Origin: Treponema sp.
GTDB lineage: Bacteria; Spirochaetota; Spirochaetia; Treponematales; Treponemataceae
Length of the DNA stretch: 6,765 nt
Direction of reading: 5' to 3'
Assembly (NCBI GenBank): GCA_017453705.1
Contig: JAFTEK010000206.1
Span: forward strand, 1 to 6,765
Below, piece by piece: positions 1 to 5,553 of the stretch. Position 1 is the first letter of the stretch. Each line of letters begins with the position of its first letter. The notes beneath the pieces were generated by a model that had not been told where the DNA came from, did no database searches, and saw nothing but the letters and a program-made list of their open reading frames with translations. The position numbers and the translations under genes were made by a program.

Positions 1-968
1 CCCTTGGCAGGAACAGTCAGAGCCTGAATTTCCACGATGAAAATGCGGGTTCCCTCAAAGACCGGCACACAGGAGACCCCGGCGGGCAGCCCCCCTTCCC
101 TCTTGGTGATGAACAACGATGATGGGTCTGGAACGGCCTTTAGCCCCAGACCGTCCATCTTGAAAATTCCCAGCTCATTCACAGAGCCAAACCTGTTCTT
201 TAGCGCATGCAAAAAGCGCAAGTCATCGTTGTGGTTGCGCTCAAAGGAAATCACCGTGTCCACCATGTGCTCAAGGCTCTTTGGCCCTGCAATGTCGCCG
301 TCCTTGGTCACGTGGGCTGTCATAAAAAGCACGGAGTCCCGCTCTTTGACCCAGCTGATAAGCTCATTGGAACAGTACTTGAGCTGGCTGACGGTACCGG
401 GAACTATACCCGCCTGCACGGAGTAGACCGTCTGGATCGAGTCTATTATCGTGACCGTCGGATTGAGCGAGTCCAGAGCGTCCAGTATGTCCTCCAGCCT
501 GAGCGTGGGGAGAATCTCCACCTTGCCCACATCGAGCGACAGGCGGACAGCCCTGCCCTTTATCTGCGAGGCGGACTCCTCGCCAGAGACATAGAGGATG
601 CGGAACGAGGGGTTTACCTTCTGTATTGCCGCCGCGCACTGGAGCAGGAGGGTGGACTTGCCTATTCCCGGCTCACCCCCTATCAGGATTGCGCTCCTCT
701 TGGTAGCCCCTCCGCCCAGCACCCGGTCAAACTCCGCGTCGCCTGTCGCAATCCTGCCTTCGTCCACTATCTCTATCCGGGAAAGCGGCACAGGTTTGAC
801 TTTTGCGACAGTTCCGTCAGAGCTAAGACGCTGACCTGCCGCCATAGGATCCGAGATGCACTCCTGCATGGAATTCCACTCCCCGCACTGGGGGCATCGG
901 CCAAGCCAGGCAGGTTGCGTGTATCCGCAGGACGAGCACTTGTATACTATGGAACCTTTCTTCTTCAT
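1..968 (-). CDS. radA: DNA repair protein RadA (Sms), partial, C-terminus outside window
   Basis: RadA is a RecA-like, DnaB-related ATPase that drives branch migration of recombination intermediates and acts in the cytoplasm in recombinational repair. The reading frame from ATG 968 to the left edge gives 322 residues. It begins with a four-cysteine zinc finger (C11, C14, C25, C28 in CSSCGY...GRCPQCGEWN). A Walker A motif GGEPGIGKST follows at about 97-106, a Walker B strand TVTIIDSIQT at about 171-180, and the RadA-specific KNRFG motif at 257-261. The family is usually about 450 residues, so the Lon-protease-like C-terminal domain lies outside the window. A purine-rich ribosome site (GGGAAGGGGGAG) sits just upstream of the ATG. 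The gene starts 43 nt after the mnmA stop on the same strand, so co-transcription is likely. The identification is firm, because the order and spacing of all the motifs match the family. Confidence 0.97.
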   Translation of the reverse strand, partial: MKKKGSIVYKCSSCGYTQPAWLGRCPQCGEWNSMQECISDPMAAGQRLSSDGTVAKVKPVPLSRIEIVDEGRIATGDAEFDRVLGGGATKRSAILIGGEPGIGKSTLLLQCAAAIQKVNPSFRILYVSGEESASQIKGRAVRLSLDVGKVEILPTLRLEDILDALDSLNPTVTIIDSIQTVYSVQAGIVPGTVSQLKYCSNELISWVKERDSVLFMTAHVTKDGDIAGPKSLEHMVDTVISFERNHNDDLRFLHALKNRFGSVNELGIFKMDGLGLKAVPDPSSLFITKREGGLPAGVSCVPVFEGTRIFIVEIQALTVPAK

Positions 969-1011
969 CTGACTCCCCCTTCCCTTTTGAAACAGGATCC
1001 TGCCCGGCGAA

Positions 1012-2202
1012 TCACGGAACTGCCCTGTCTATGATGCCGCCCCCTGCGATGACCCCATCCCTGTAAAAGACGACGGACTGGCCGGGAGCCACGGCCCTCT
1101 GCTTATCGGCAAACTGTACCGTACAGCTGCCGTCAGAACCGGCAGCCACAAGAGCCTTGACAGGTGGCGAGGCAAGGCGGATTTTGACATCAGCCTGGAA
1201 TGTGCAGCAGGGATTATAGGACGCGGGCCAAACCATGTCCACAGCGACAAGGCCTGAGCTAAAGAGGTCTCCGTCCTTGCCTAAAACGACGGTGTTGTCA
1301 GCCCTGTTTATCGCGGCGACGTAAAGCGGCTCCTTCGCGCTTATGCCGAGCCCCCGCCTCTGCCCCACGGTGTAATGCTCTATGCCCCTGTGATGCCCAA
1401 GGACTTTACCGTCCAGGTCAATGAAATCACCAGGCACGGAAGGCTTGTCCGCAAAAAGCGCGTCAAAGAACTCCGGCGGAATGAAGTCCTGGCTTTCCGC
1501 GCGCAAAGCGGCCTTGAGCCCCCTCTCACCCGCCATCGCAAACACATCTTTCTTAGTCATATTCCCAAGCGGAAAGCGAACCTTCTCAAGCACGGACGAG
1601 GGTATGCGGTACAGGAAATACGCCTGATCCTTGCTGCTGTCACCGGACACGGCAATCTGGGCGGGACGCTCCTGCCCCCCTGCAGCGGCGGACGCGGCCT
1701 GTCCATAGGAAGAAGCGACCACTTCCCTGCCGCGCACAAGCCTTGCATAGTGGCCTGTGCAGAAGTAGTCGTATTCTATCCCTATGGAAGACAAACCTGC
1801 CAGCAAGGCTCCGAATTTGATAAACCTATTGCAGCGGATGCAGGGATTTGGTGTCCTGCCCGCACGGTACTCATCCTTAAAGTATTGAAGCACCTCCCGC
1901 CTGTAAGCTTCCCTCACGTCTACTATGTGGTAGGGAATTCCCTGCTCCTCGCAGAAGGCACGGCACTCGTCAATGTCCTGCTTTTCTCCAGGCCCGTAGC
2001 AGCTGTCATGCAGATGGCGCAGGGCGGCGGACTCGTCCAGCCCAGCAAGGTCTCCGTCAGCCCACATGGACATAGTGACCCCCGTGACAGAGCAGCCCTT
2101 CTCCTTGAGCAACAGGGCTGTAAGAGTGGAATCCACCCCGCCTGACATTCCCACGGCTACGCGGCTACCTGGCGGAGGAAGCTCCAGTTCATCATATTTC
2201 AT
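1012..2202 (-). CDS. mnmA: tRNA-specific 2-thiouridylase MnmA
   Basis: MnmA adenylates U34 of tRNA(Lys/Glu/Gln) and replaces its O2 with sulfur, giving the s2U of mnm5s2U. The 396 residues carry the ATP-binding PP-loop SGGVDS at 20-25, the motif TPNPCIRCN with a CxxC pair (C121, C124), TGHYAR at 149-154, KDQAYFLYR at 191-199, and YTVGQRRGLGI at 277-287 in the tRNA-binding central domain, followed by a C-terminal beta-barrel. Length is slightly above the usual 360-380, partly because of an Ala/Gly-rich insertion at about 161-184. Where the E. coli enzyme has its second catalytic cysteine (C199 in STGICF), this protein reads ESQDFIP at 236-242 and has no cysteine. This looks like a recognisable subfamily variant rather than damage, since the rest is intact. 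The start at 2202 is the only plausible one (in-frame stop upstream, PP-loop just downstream), yet no Shine-Dalgarno sequence precedes it. It lies upstream of radA and is divergent from the IMP cyclohydrolase. Confidence 0.96.
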   Translation of the reverse strand: MKYDELELPPPGSRVAVGMSGGVDSTLTALLLKEKGCSVTGVTMSMWADGDLAGLDESAALRHLHDSCYGPGEKQDIDECRAFCEEQGIPYHIVDVREAYRREVLQYFKDEYRAGRTPNPCIRCNRFIKFGALLAGLSSIGIEYDYFCTGHYARLVRGREVVASSYGQAASAAAGGQERPAQIAVSGDSSKDQAYFLYRIPSSVLEKVRFPLGNMTKKDVFAMAGERGLKAALRAESQDFIPPEFFDALFADKPSVPGDFIDLDGKVLGHHRGIEHYTVGQRRGLGISAKEPLYVAAINRADNTVVLGKDGDLFSSGLVAVDMVWPASYNPCCTFQADVKIRLASPPVKALVAAGSDGSCTVQFADKQRAVAPGQSVVFYRDGVIAGGGIIDRAVP

Positions 2203-2326
2203 ATCAAAACTATAGTCTAAATTTCCATTCTATGCTAGTATTGACCAAAAGCAAAAACGCAGGAGAGTCAGTTGCAAGCAGCACAATTGCCACGAACTCT
2301 TTGAACCATGCTCAGGAGGCTTCTAT
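2203..2326. promoter_or_regulatory. divergent intergenic region with possible leaderless start for mnmA
   Basis: This 124-bp spacer must hold the promoters of both mnmA (minus) and the IMP cyclohydrolase gene (plus). On the minus strand a TATAGT hexamer (2214 down to 2209) lies six bases before the mnmA ATG, so transcription could begin at or next to the start codon. There is no convincing -35 box for it and no ribosome site. On the plus strand a TTGACC (2241-2246) is a possible -35, but I see no good -10 at the right distance. No riboswitch or clear operator was recognised. Promoter placement here is tentative. Confidence 0.3.
2314..2319 (+). promoter_or_regulatory. ribosome binding site of the IMP cyclohydrolase gene
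   Basis: A perfect AGGAGG lies seven bases upstream of ATG 2327 and decides that start. It contrasts with the divergent neighbour mnmA, which has no such site. Confidence 0.85.
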
Positions 2327-3061
2327 ATGGACACGCTGGAAAGCAAGCTAAAAGCAAACGAATATCCGGGACGCGGAATAGTCCTGGGAAAGTCAGAGGA
2401 CGGAAAGTACGCCATAGCGGTTTACTTCATAATGGGAAGGAGCGAGAACAGCAGGAACAGGGTCTTCATAGAAGAGGACGGAGGGCTTCGCACCCAGGCA
2501 TTCGACCCGTCCAAGCTAAAAGACCCCAGCCTGATTATTTACTGGCCGGTCAGGGAGCTTAAGGAAGCGGGCAAAACAACTACGATAGTCACAAACGGCG
2601 ACCAGACGGACACCATATATGACGGCCTCAGGAACGGCACATGCTTTTCCCGGTCACTGGAAAGCAGGACTTATGAACCTGATGCCCCCAATTATACCCC
2701 CCGCATCTCTGGAATCCAGAAATTCACGGGCAGCAGCTACAGCTTTAGCCTTTCAATCCTTAAAAGCGACCCGGCTTCAGACTCAAGCTCCAAACAGCCG
2801 GCCACCCTTCGCTACACATTCGACTACGCAAGCCCCCGGCCCGGAACAGGAAGATTCATCCACACCTACATGGGCAACGGAGACCCCCTTCCGAGCTTTG
2901 ATGGAGAGCCGGAGCCTGTCAGCCTAAAGGGTGACATAGACGGCCTTGCCTCTTCCGTCTGGGAAAGCCTGAACGAGGAGAACAAAATCTCCCTCTATGT
3001 CCGCTTCACGGAAATAGAGAGCGGAAAGGTGACTACAAAGCTTATCAACAAACACGCCTGA
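2327..3061 (+). CDS. purO: PurO-type IMP cyclohydrolase
   Basis: This enzyme closes the ring of FAICAR to give IMP, the last step of de novo purine synthesis. PurO was defined in archaea, and related proteins (IMP_cyclohyd family) occur in some anaerobic bacteria beside or in place of bifunctional PurH. The 244 residues show the family's conserved blocks in order: YPGRG at 13-17, IMGRSENSRNR at 35-45, FDPSKLKDPSLIIY at 59-72, TNGDQTDTIY at 89-98, YEPDAPNYTPRIS at 116-128, and HTYMGNGDPLPSFDGEP at 179-195. Length is somewhat above the roughly 200 residues of archaeal PurO. There is no signal peptide, so it is cytoplasmic. ATG 2327 is preceded by a perfect AGGAGG (2314-2319) with a 7-base spacer. 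The gene stands alone, divergent from mnmA and convergent with the membrane-protein gene; no other purine gene is in the window. The family assignment is strong; the activity is inferred. Confidence 0.87.
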   Translation: MDTLESKLKANEYPGRGIVLGKSEDGKYAIAVYFIMGRSENSRNRVFIEEDGGLRTQAFDPSKLKDPSLIIYWPVRELKEAGKTTTIVTNGDQTDTIYDGLRNGTCFSRSLESRTYEPDAPNYTPRISGIQKFTGSSYSFSLSILKSDPASDSSSKQPATLRYTFDYASPRPGTGRFIHTYMGNGDPLPSFDGEPEPVSLKGDIDGLASSVWESLNEENKISLYVRFTEIESGKVTTKLINKHA

Positions 3062-3069
3062 ATTTTGTC

Positions 3070-3149
3070 CAGTTTCAAAGGTTCCACGGCTATGTGTTTC
3101 AAGCAACACCGTGCCGCTTGCAACACCATGCCCAGGACTTTTGAAACTG
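3070..3149. repeat. inverted repeat in the convergent gap, possible terminator region
   Basis: The gap between the convergent stops at 3061 and 3173 holds CAGTTTCAAAG (3070-3080) and its near-complement CTTTTGAAACTG (3138-3149), which could pair with one bulged base around a 57-base loop. Inside the loop CAAGC (3100-3104) can pair with GCTTG (3116-3120). There is also a 13-bp direct repeat, GCAACACCGTGCC at 3103-3115 and GCAACACCATGCC at 3120-3132. No clear T-tract follows on either strand, so a bidirectional transcription terminator is only a guess from position. Confidence 0.35.
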
Positions 3150-3172
3150 CCTCGCCTGACCTGCCCTTGCCC

Positions 3173-4009
3173 TTATTGGAACAGGTGGGTCAGGGACTTG
3201 AATACGTCCACGTAGAAGTTCCCGCCCAGCTTACGCACAATCTCAAAGGGCATACCCGGCGCGCCGAAGAAAGGCCTGAGCGTCCATGCCAGCTGGGTTC
3301 CCACAAAGGCGTACAGAACCAGCCAGAAGAAGAGAATCCTGTTCCTAGCCCCATGCCCGTAATTTGGATTCCTGGATCCACCCATATCATAGAACTTGTC
3401 TGTCCAAGCTCCCTGCGGCAAGGCATTTCGATTCCCCTGGAATTTATCGGTCGCCCCCGGAAGGGTTCCCTGCGCTGCAACAAAGTCCGCCCCAGAGGAC
3501 ATGACACTTCCATCGCCGGGGGAATTCGCGGCGGCCTCCTTCAAGTCCACGGACACAATCATTTTATAGAAGAAAGTCACTCCCACTATGCCTGAGACTG
3601 AGAAGAAGAGTACATTCAGAAGCTTGAAAAAAGTGTAGTTCTTGCTCGTGAGCAGGAAGAAGAGCGTCACCGGGGCAAAGGCGAGCAGGATTATACCCAT
3701 GACGCATATCGCAGTCAGCATATAGGCCATGCTCTTTGAGAACGTGGTCTTTGAGCCGAACAAGCTGTAGAATATGAAGAATGTCGGAAAGCAAATCAGC
3801 GTTGTGGCCAGATACAGCAGGGGCAGTTTGACCATAGAGGACAGGGACTGCAAAAAGCTGTTTGTCATTCCCATGATAAAGCCGTAGACGGCGAACGAGC
3901 CTACGCTTATTGCAAGCAGATGCAGGATTTTCTTCTTTACGTCAACCCCGTCCGTAATCTCCCCGATAAACCGTCCCCTGTTCTGCAGCAACTCCATGAG
4001 CGTATTCAT
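3173..4009 (-). CDS. five-helix integral membrane protein of unknown function
   Basis: Starting at ATG 4009 the product has 278 residues. Strongly hydrophobic segments lie at about 29-49, 63-83, 95-120, 128-149 and 224-242, giving a predicted five-helix membrane protein. A hydrophilic loop of about 70 residues (151-221), rich in Gly, Ser, Ala and Asn, separates helices 4 and 5. Helix 5 runs into a striking stretch, FVGTQLAWTLRPFFGAPG, at about 235-252. This pattern resembles a family of bacterial membrane proteins sometimes annotated as actin-binding WH2-domain proteins, but I see no evidence for actin binding and infer no function. The frame stays open up to a TTG at 4096. I prefer ATG 4009 because GGAGG sits five bases before it, while the TTG has no ribosome site and forms part of a promoter -35 box. 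The gene converges on the IMP cyclohydrolase gene. Confidence 0.85.
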   Translation of the reverse strand: MNTLMELLQNRGRFIGEITDGVDVKKKILHLLAISVGSFAVYGFIMGMTNSFLQSLSSMVKLPLLYLATTLICFPTFFIFYSLFGSKTTFSKSMAYMLTAICVMGIILLAFAPVTLFFLLTSKNYTFFKLLNVLFFSVSGIVGVTFFYKMIVSVDLKEAAANSPGDGSVMSSGADFVAAQGTLPGATDKFQGNRNALPQGAWTDKFYDMGGSRNPNYGHGARNRILFFWLVLYAFVGTQLAWTLRPFFGAPGMPFEIVRKLGGNFYVDVFKSLTHLFQ

Positions 4010-4014
4010 TTCAG

Positions 4015-4019
4015 CCTCC
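4015..4019 (-). promoter_or_regulatory. ribosome binding site that decides the membrane-protein start
   Basis: On the minus strand GGAGG is followed by five bases and then ATG 4009. It supports this internal ATG over the upstream TTG at 4096. Confidence 0.75.
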
Positions 4020-4037
4020 AATGTCACGAATGTGTCA

Positions 4038-4062
4038 ACGAGCTTGGTTCCCAAAAGCTCGT
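4038..4062 (-). promoter_or_regulatory. stem-loop at the predicted mRNA 5' end of the membrane-protein gene
   Basis: ACGAGCTT and AAGCTCGT are perfectly complementary over 8 bp around a 9-base loop. The distal arm falls about where transcription from the promoter at 4068-4096 should start (near 4061). In the RNA this would be a 5'-terminal hairpin, which often stabilises mRNA. In the DNA it is a dyad that a repressor could bind. The sequence cannot tell these apart. Confidence 0.5.
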
Positions 4063-4067
4063 CATCA

Positions 4068-4096
4068 TATATACACTTTCTACCCCGGCCTGTCAA
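4068..4096 (-). promoter_or_regulatory. sigma70-type promoter of the membrane-protein gene
   Basis: On the minus strand a perfect -35 TTGACA (4096 to 4091) is followed by exactly 17 bases and a -10 TATATA (4073 to 4068), preceded directly by TG. Transcription would start near 4061, giving a leader of about 50 bases before ATG 4009 and its GGAGG. The promoter lies within the longest open frame, which argues against the TTG start. Confidence 0.7.
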
Positions 4097-4169
4097 GCAA
4101 GAGCCTTTCCTTTACATTTCCCTGCTCCTGTGCCATACGATGCATTGTCCAGCAACGCTATACTAGAGC

Positions 4170-4204
4170 TGCATTTTTGCAAGGCTTTAGCCTGAAAAAA
4201 TGCA
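4170..4204. repeat. 35-bp imperfect palindrome
   Basis: TGCATTTTT (4170-4178) pairs with AAAAATGCA (4196-4204), and inside it AGGCT (4182-4186) pairs with AGCCT (4189-4193) around TT. Unpaired bases are few. On both strands the T-run precedes and the A-run follows the GC stem, the reverse of an intrinsic terminator, so a protein-binding site or cruciform is more likely. It lies about 75 bp upstream of the -35 box of the membrane-protein promoter. Confidence 0.6.
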
Positions 4205-4302
4205 AGACCAGTGAGGAAAACAAGCGGGTTGCCTTGAGGCTGCGCTGGCGGTTCCGAACAGGCCCACTGTACAAACTGACCGTGACATTCAACATAGCAA
4301 AT

Positions 4303-4394
4303 CTATGGGATACGATACTGCCAATATATGGGATACGATACTGCCAATATAAGGGGTACGATACTGCCAATATATGGGATTGTATATTGCAAGC
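4303..4394. repeat. four tandem 23-bp repeats
   Basis: Units begin at 4303, 4326, 4349 and 4372, each exactly 23 bp with no spacer. The core is GGGATACGATACTGCCAAT. The first two units differ by a single base, the third by two or three, and the fourth diverges in its second half. Each of the first two contains GATAC twice in a row. The pattern resembles iterons or an array of protein-binding sites, but no replication gene is present and the role is unknown. Confidence 0.85.
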
Positions 4395-4485
4395 ATTAGG
4401 GATTGCACTCTAGCTAGATTATTTTGTTAATCTAACTAGGGTATAACTGAAAATCTAATTAGGATATTATGCACATCTAGCAGGA
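4395..4485. repeat. divergent AT-rich continuation of the 23-bp period
   Basis: Past the clear repeats the same spacing persists. CTCTAGCTAGA (4408), ATCTAACTAGG (4430), ATCTAATTAGG (4453) and ATCTAGCAGG (4475) recur at steps of 22-23 bp. Unit 4395 (ATTAGGGATTGC...) links the two halves, because it still has the GGGATTG of unit 4372. This may be an old, decayed part of one array or a second set of sites. Confidence 0.5.
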
Positions 4486-4527
4486 TTTGCATAATCTTCC
4501 AGAAGAAAAGGCTTACAGGGAGTTCTT

Positions 4528-4587
4528 ATGCCCCGCAGGCAAATCGCCAATATAACGGTTTTTCACTTGAAAGTCAAATTTTCATGA
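4528..4587 (+). CDS. possible 19-residue small ORF
   Basis: ATG 4528 follows CAGGGAG at a 5-base spacing and opens a frame of 19 codons (MPRRQIANITVFHLKVKFS) ending in TGA. The ribosome-site context, GGAGTTCTTATG, is like that of the downstream lipoprotein, GGAGTTCTTTCATG. It also contains GCCAATATA, a piece of the 23-bp repeat junction. With so few codons this can be chance. No promoter was seen for it, and the lipoprotein promoter lies downstream of it. Confidence 0.18.
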   Translation: MPRRQIANITVFHLKVKFS

Positions 4588-4613
4588 TGCAACGGGGAAG
4601 TATATCCTCGCCC

Positions 4614-4636
4614 CCTGCCCATGACCGGGCGGCAGG
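4614..4636. repeat. short GC-rich hairpin upstream of the lipoprotein promoter
   Basis: CCTGCC (4614-4619) and GGCAGG (4631-4636) form a 6-bp stem with an 11-base loop, ending eight bases before the -35 position of the next promoter. No T-run follows on either strand, so it is not a typical terminator and could be an operator. Confidence 0.3.
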
Positions 4637-4643
4637 AAAAGCA

Positions 4644-4672
4644 TTCCATTTCCTGTGCGGGTACGGTATAAT
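4644..4672 (+). promoter_or_regulatory. promoter of the lipoprotein gene
   Basis: A perfect -10 TATAAT (4667-4672) lies 17 bases after a poor -35 match, TTCCAT (4644-4649). Transcription would start near 4679, about 29 bases before ATG 4708. The weak -35 box suggests a need for an activator. Confidence 0.6.
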
Positions 4673-4707
4673 ACTGGAGAAACGCTGAGTAATATAGGAG
4701 TTCTTTC

Positions 4708-5553
4708 ATGATGAATAACCGTATCAACAAAATCTGGCTGCCGCTCGTATTCTTTGCTGTAGCCACAGCTTTCATATCCTGCTCGGACAAAAAAGAAAAT
4801 GAAAAACGGCCCAAAGCAGACTTGCAGGCAAAAAGTCTGGAAGCCTTGGAAGAGGCACAAAAAGAAGCCGTTTCCGCTGAGTCAAATTCAGGGCAAATCT
4901 CCACAGTGCTGTCGAAGGAGCCTGAACAGGACTTCAAGCTGGCAGAGGATGAATTTTTTTCTATCTCCTATGAGAATAAGTACAACGACTTGCTTGTCTA
5001 TATAGAGAGTGCAGAGGGGCGGAAGCCTTGTCTGCAGCAAGATGGTTCGTTTTATGGCAATTATCAAATTTCAGCCGACAGGAGGAAAGTCCTCTTCTTT
5101 ACAAAAACACCGGTTTTAAAAGCCGAACGAAAAATGTTCTTGCTGGATGGTGACACAGGTGAGAATAAGTTCCTCGGTGAATACAATCTTTCCGTGATGA
5201 CTGATTTTGATATGTCCTGCTTTCTTTATGAGGAAGAGGCGGAGGATGGTCATAAGCAGATTTTTTTAATACAGCTTGATGATTTGCAGCAGAAAGAAGA
5301 AATCTTATGGGATATAGCCCAACAGGAAAAACTTCATGACCCCGGGTATGGCTTGAGATTTTTCCGGTCGGACATAGCGGATGCTGACTATAAAATCAGA
5401 TTGTCGATGGATTCCTATATGGCGGCAGAAGGGTATTTTTCCATTGGTGCCAAGCATGTGCGGACGACGTTTGACGCGACTGCACAAGGGGAACTTTTCT
5501 ATACGTATATAGACACTTTGCCTTCTGCCAAGTATTTGGGCAAGCAGGATTAA
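4708..5553 (+). CDS. putative lipoprotein of unknown function
   Basis: The 281-residue product starts with a lipoprotein signal peptide: basic residues R5 and K8, a hydrophobic core at 9-23, and a cleavage site AFISC with C25 as the lipidated residue. The -3 Phe and -1 Ser do not fit the E. coli lipobox well but are acceptable in spirochaetes. Residues 26-80 are Lys/Glu/Gln-rich and probably form a flexible linker. The rest is mixed beta-like sequence with a segment (about 110-175) where short hydrophobic strands alternate with polar turns (NYQISADRRKVLFF, KMFLLDGDTGENKFLGEYN), reminiscent of beta-propeller blades. I recognise no named family. AGGAG (4696-4700) lies seven bases before ATG 4708, and an ATG immediately follows the first. 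It sits upstream of the RHS tip on the same strand, 66 bp away, and could be part of an RHS-associated accessory region; that link is positional only. Confidence 0.85.
   Translation: MMNNRINKIWLPLVFFAVATAFISCSDKKENEKRPKADLQAKSLEALEEAQKEAVSAESNSGQISTVLSKEPEQDFKLAEDEFFSISYENKYNDLLVYIESAEGRKPCLQQDGSFYGNYQISADRRKVLFFTKTPVLKAERKMFLLDGDTGENKFLGEYNLSVMTDFDMSCFLYEEEAEDGHKQIFLIQLDDLQQKEEILWDIAQQEKLHDPGYGLRFFRSDIADADYKIRLSMDSYMAAEGYFSIGAKHVRTTFDATAQGELFYTYIDTLPSAKYLGKQD

Larger units (their letters stand above)
4010..4707. other. structured intergenic region without a recognised gene
   Basis: About 700 bp separate the starts of the divergent membrane-protein and lipoprotein genes. From left to right it holds the promoter and leader hairpin of the minus-strand gene, a 35-bp palindrome (4170-4204), an array with 23-bp period (4303-4485), a possible 19-codon ORF (4528-4587), a short hairpin (4614-4636) and the promoter of the lipoprotein gene. 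Longer open frames on either strand run through the repeats or promoters, lack ribosome sites and resemble no family I know. No tRNA, rRNA or recognisable riboswitch was found. Confidence 0.7.

Noticed and set aside
207..1034. Long plus-strand open frame opposite radA
   Set aside because: It is antisense to a clear radA with zinc finger, Walker motifs and KNRFG; the translation resembles no family and has no ribosome site.
1474..1500. Damaged mnmA because the second catalytic cysteine is missing
   Set aside because: The rest of the protein is intact and the ESQDF form looks like a natural subfamily signature, so I do not call a pseudogene.
1375..2145. Plus-strand open frame of 256 codons opposite mnmA
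   Set aside because: It lies wholly within mnmA, which has all its family motifs; the open frame is a by-product of GC-rich codon use.
4010..4096. N-terminal extension of the membrane protein starting at TTG 4096
   Set aside because: The TTG is part of a -35 box, lacks a ribosome site, and a better start with GGAGG lies at 4009.
4170..4204. Rho-independent terminator
   Set aside because: The stem is good but on both strands T-runs precede and A-runs follow it, and no gene ends nearby.
4303..4394. Plasmid-type iteron origin
   Set aside because: Unit length fits, but no Rep gene or DnaA box was found and the neighbours are chromosomal housekeeping genes; kept only as an open comparison.
4021..4413. 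Plus-strand open frame of 130 codons in the intergenic region
   Set aside because: It overlaps the start region and promoter of the minus-strand gene and runs through the 23-bp repeats; no ribosome site or family resemblance.
4303..4485. CRISPR array
   Set aside because: The 23-bp units are contiguous with no unique spacers, and no cas gene is present.
4563..4937. Minus-strand open frame over the lipoprotein start
   Set aside because: It is antisense to the lipoprotein signal peptide, promoter and ribosome site and looks like no known protein.
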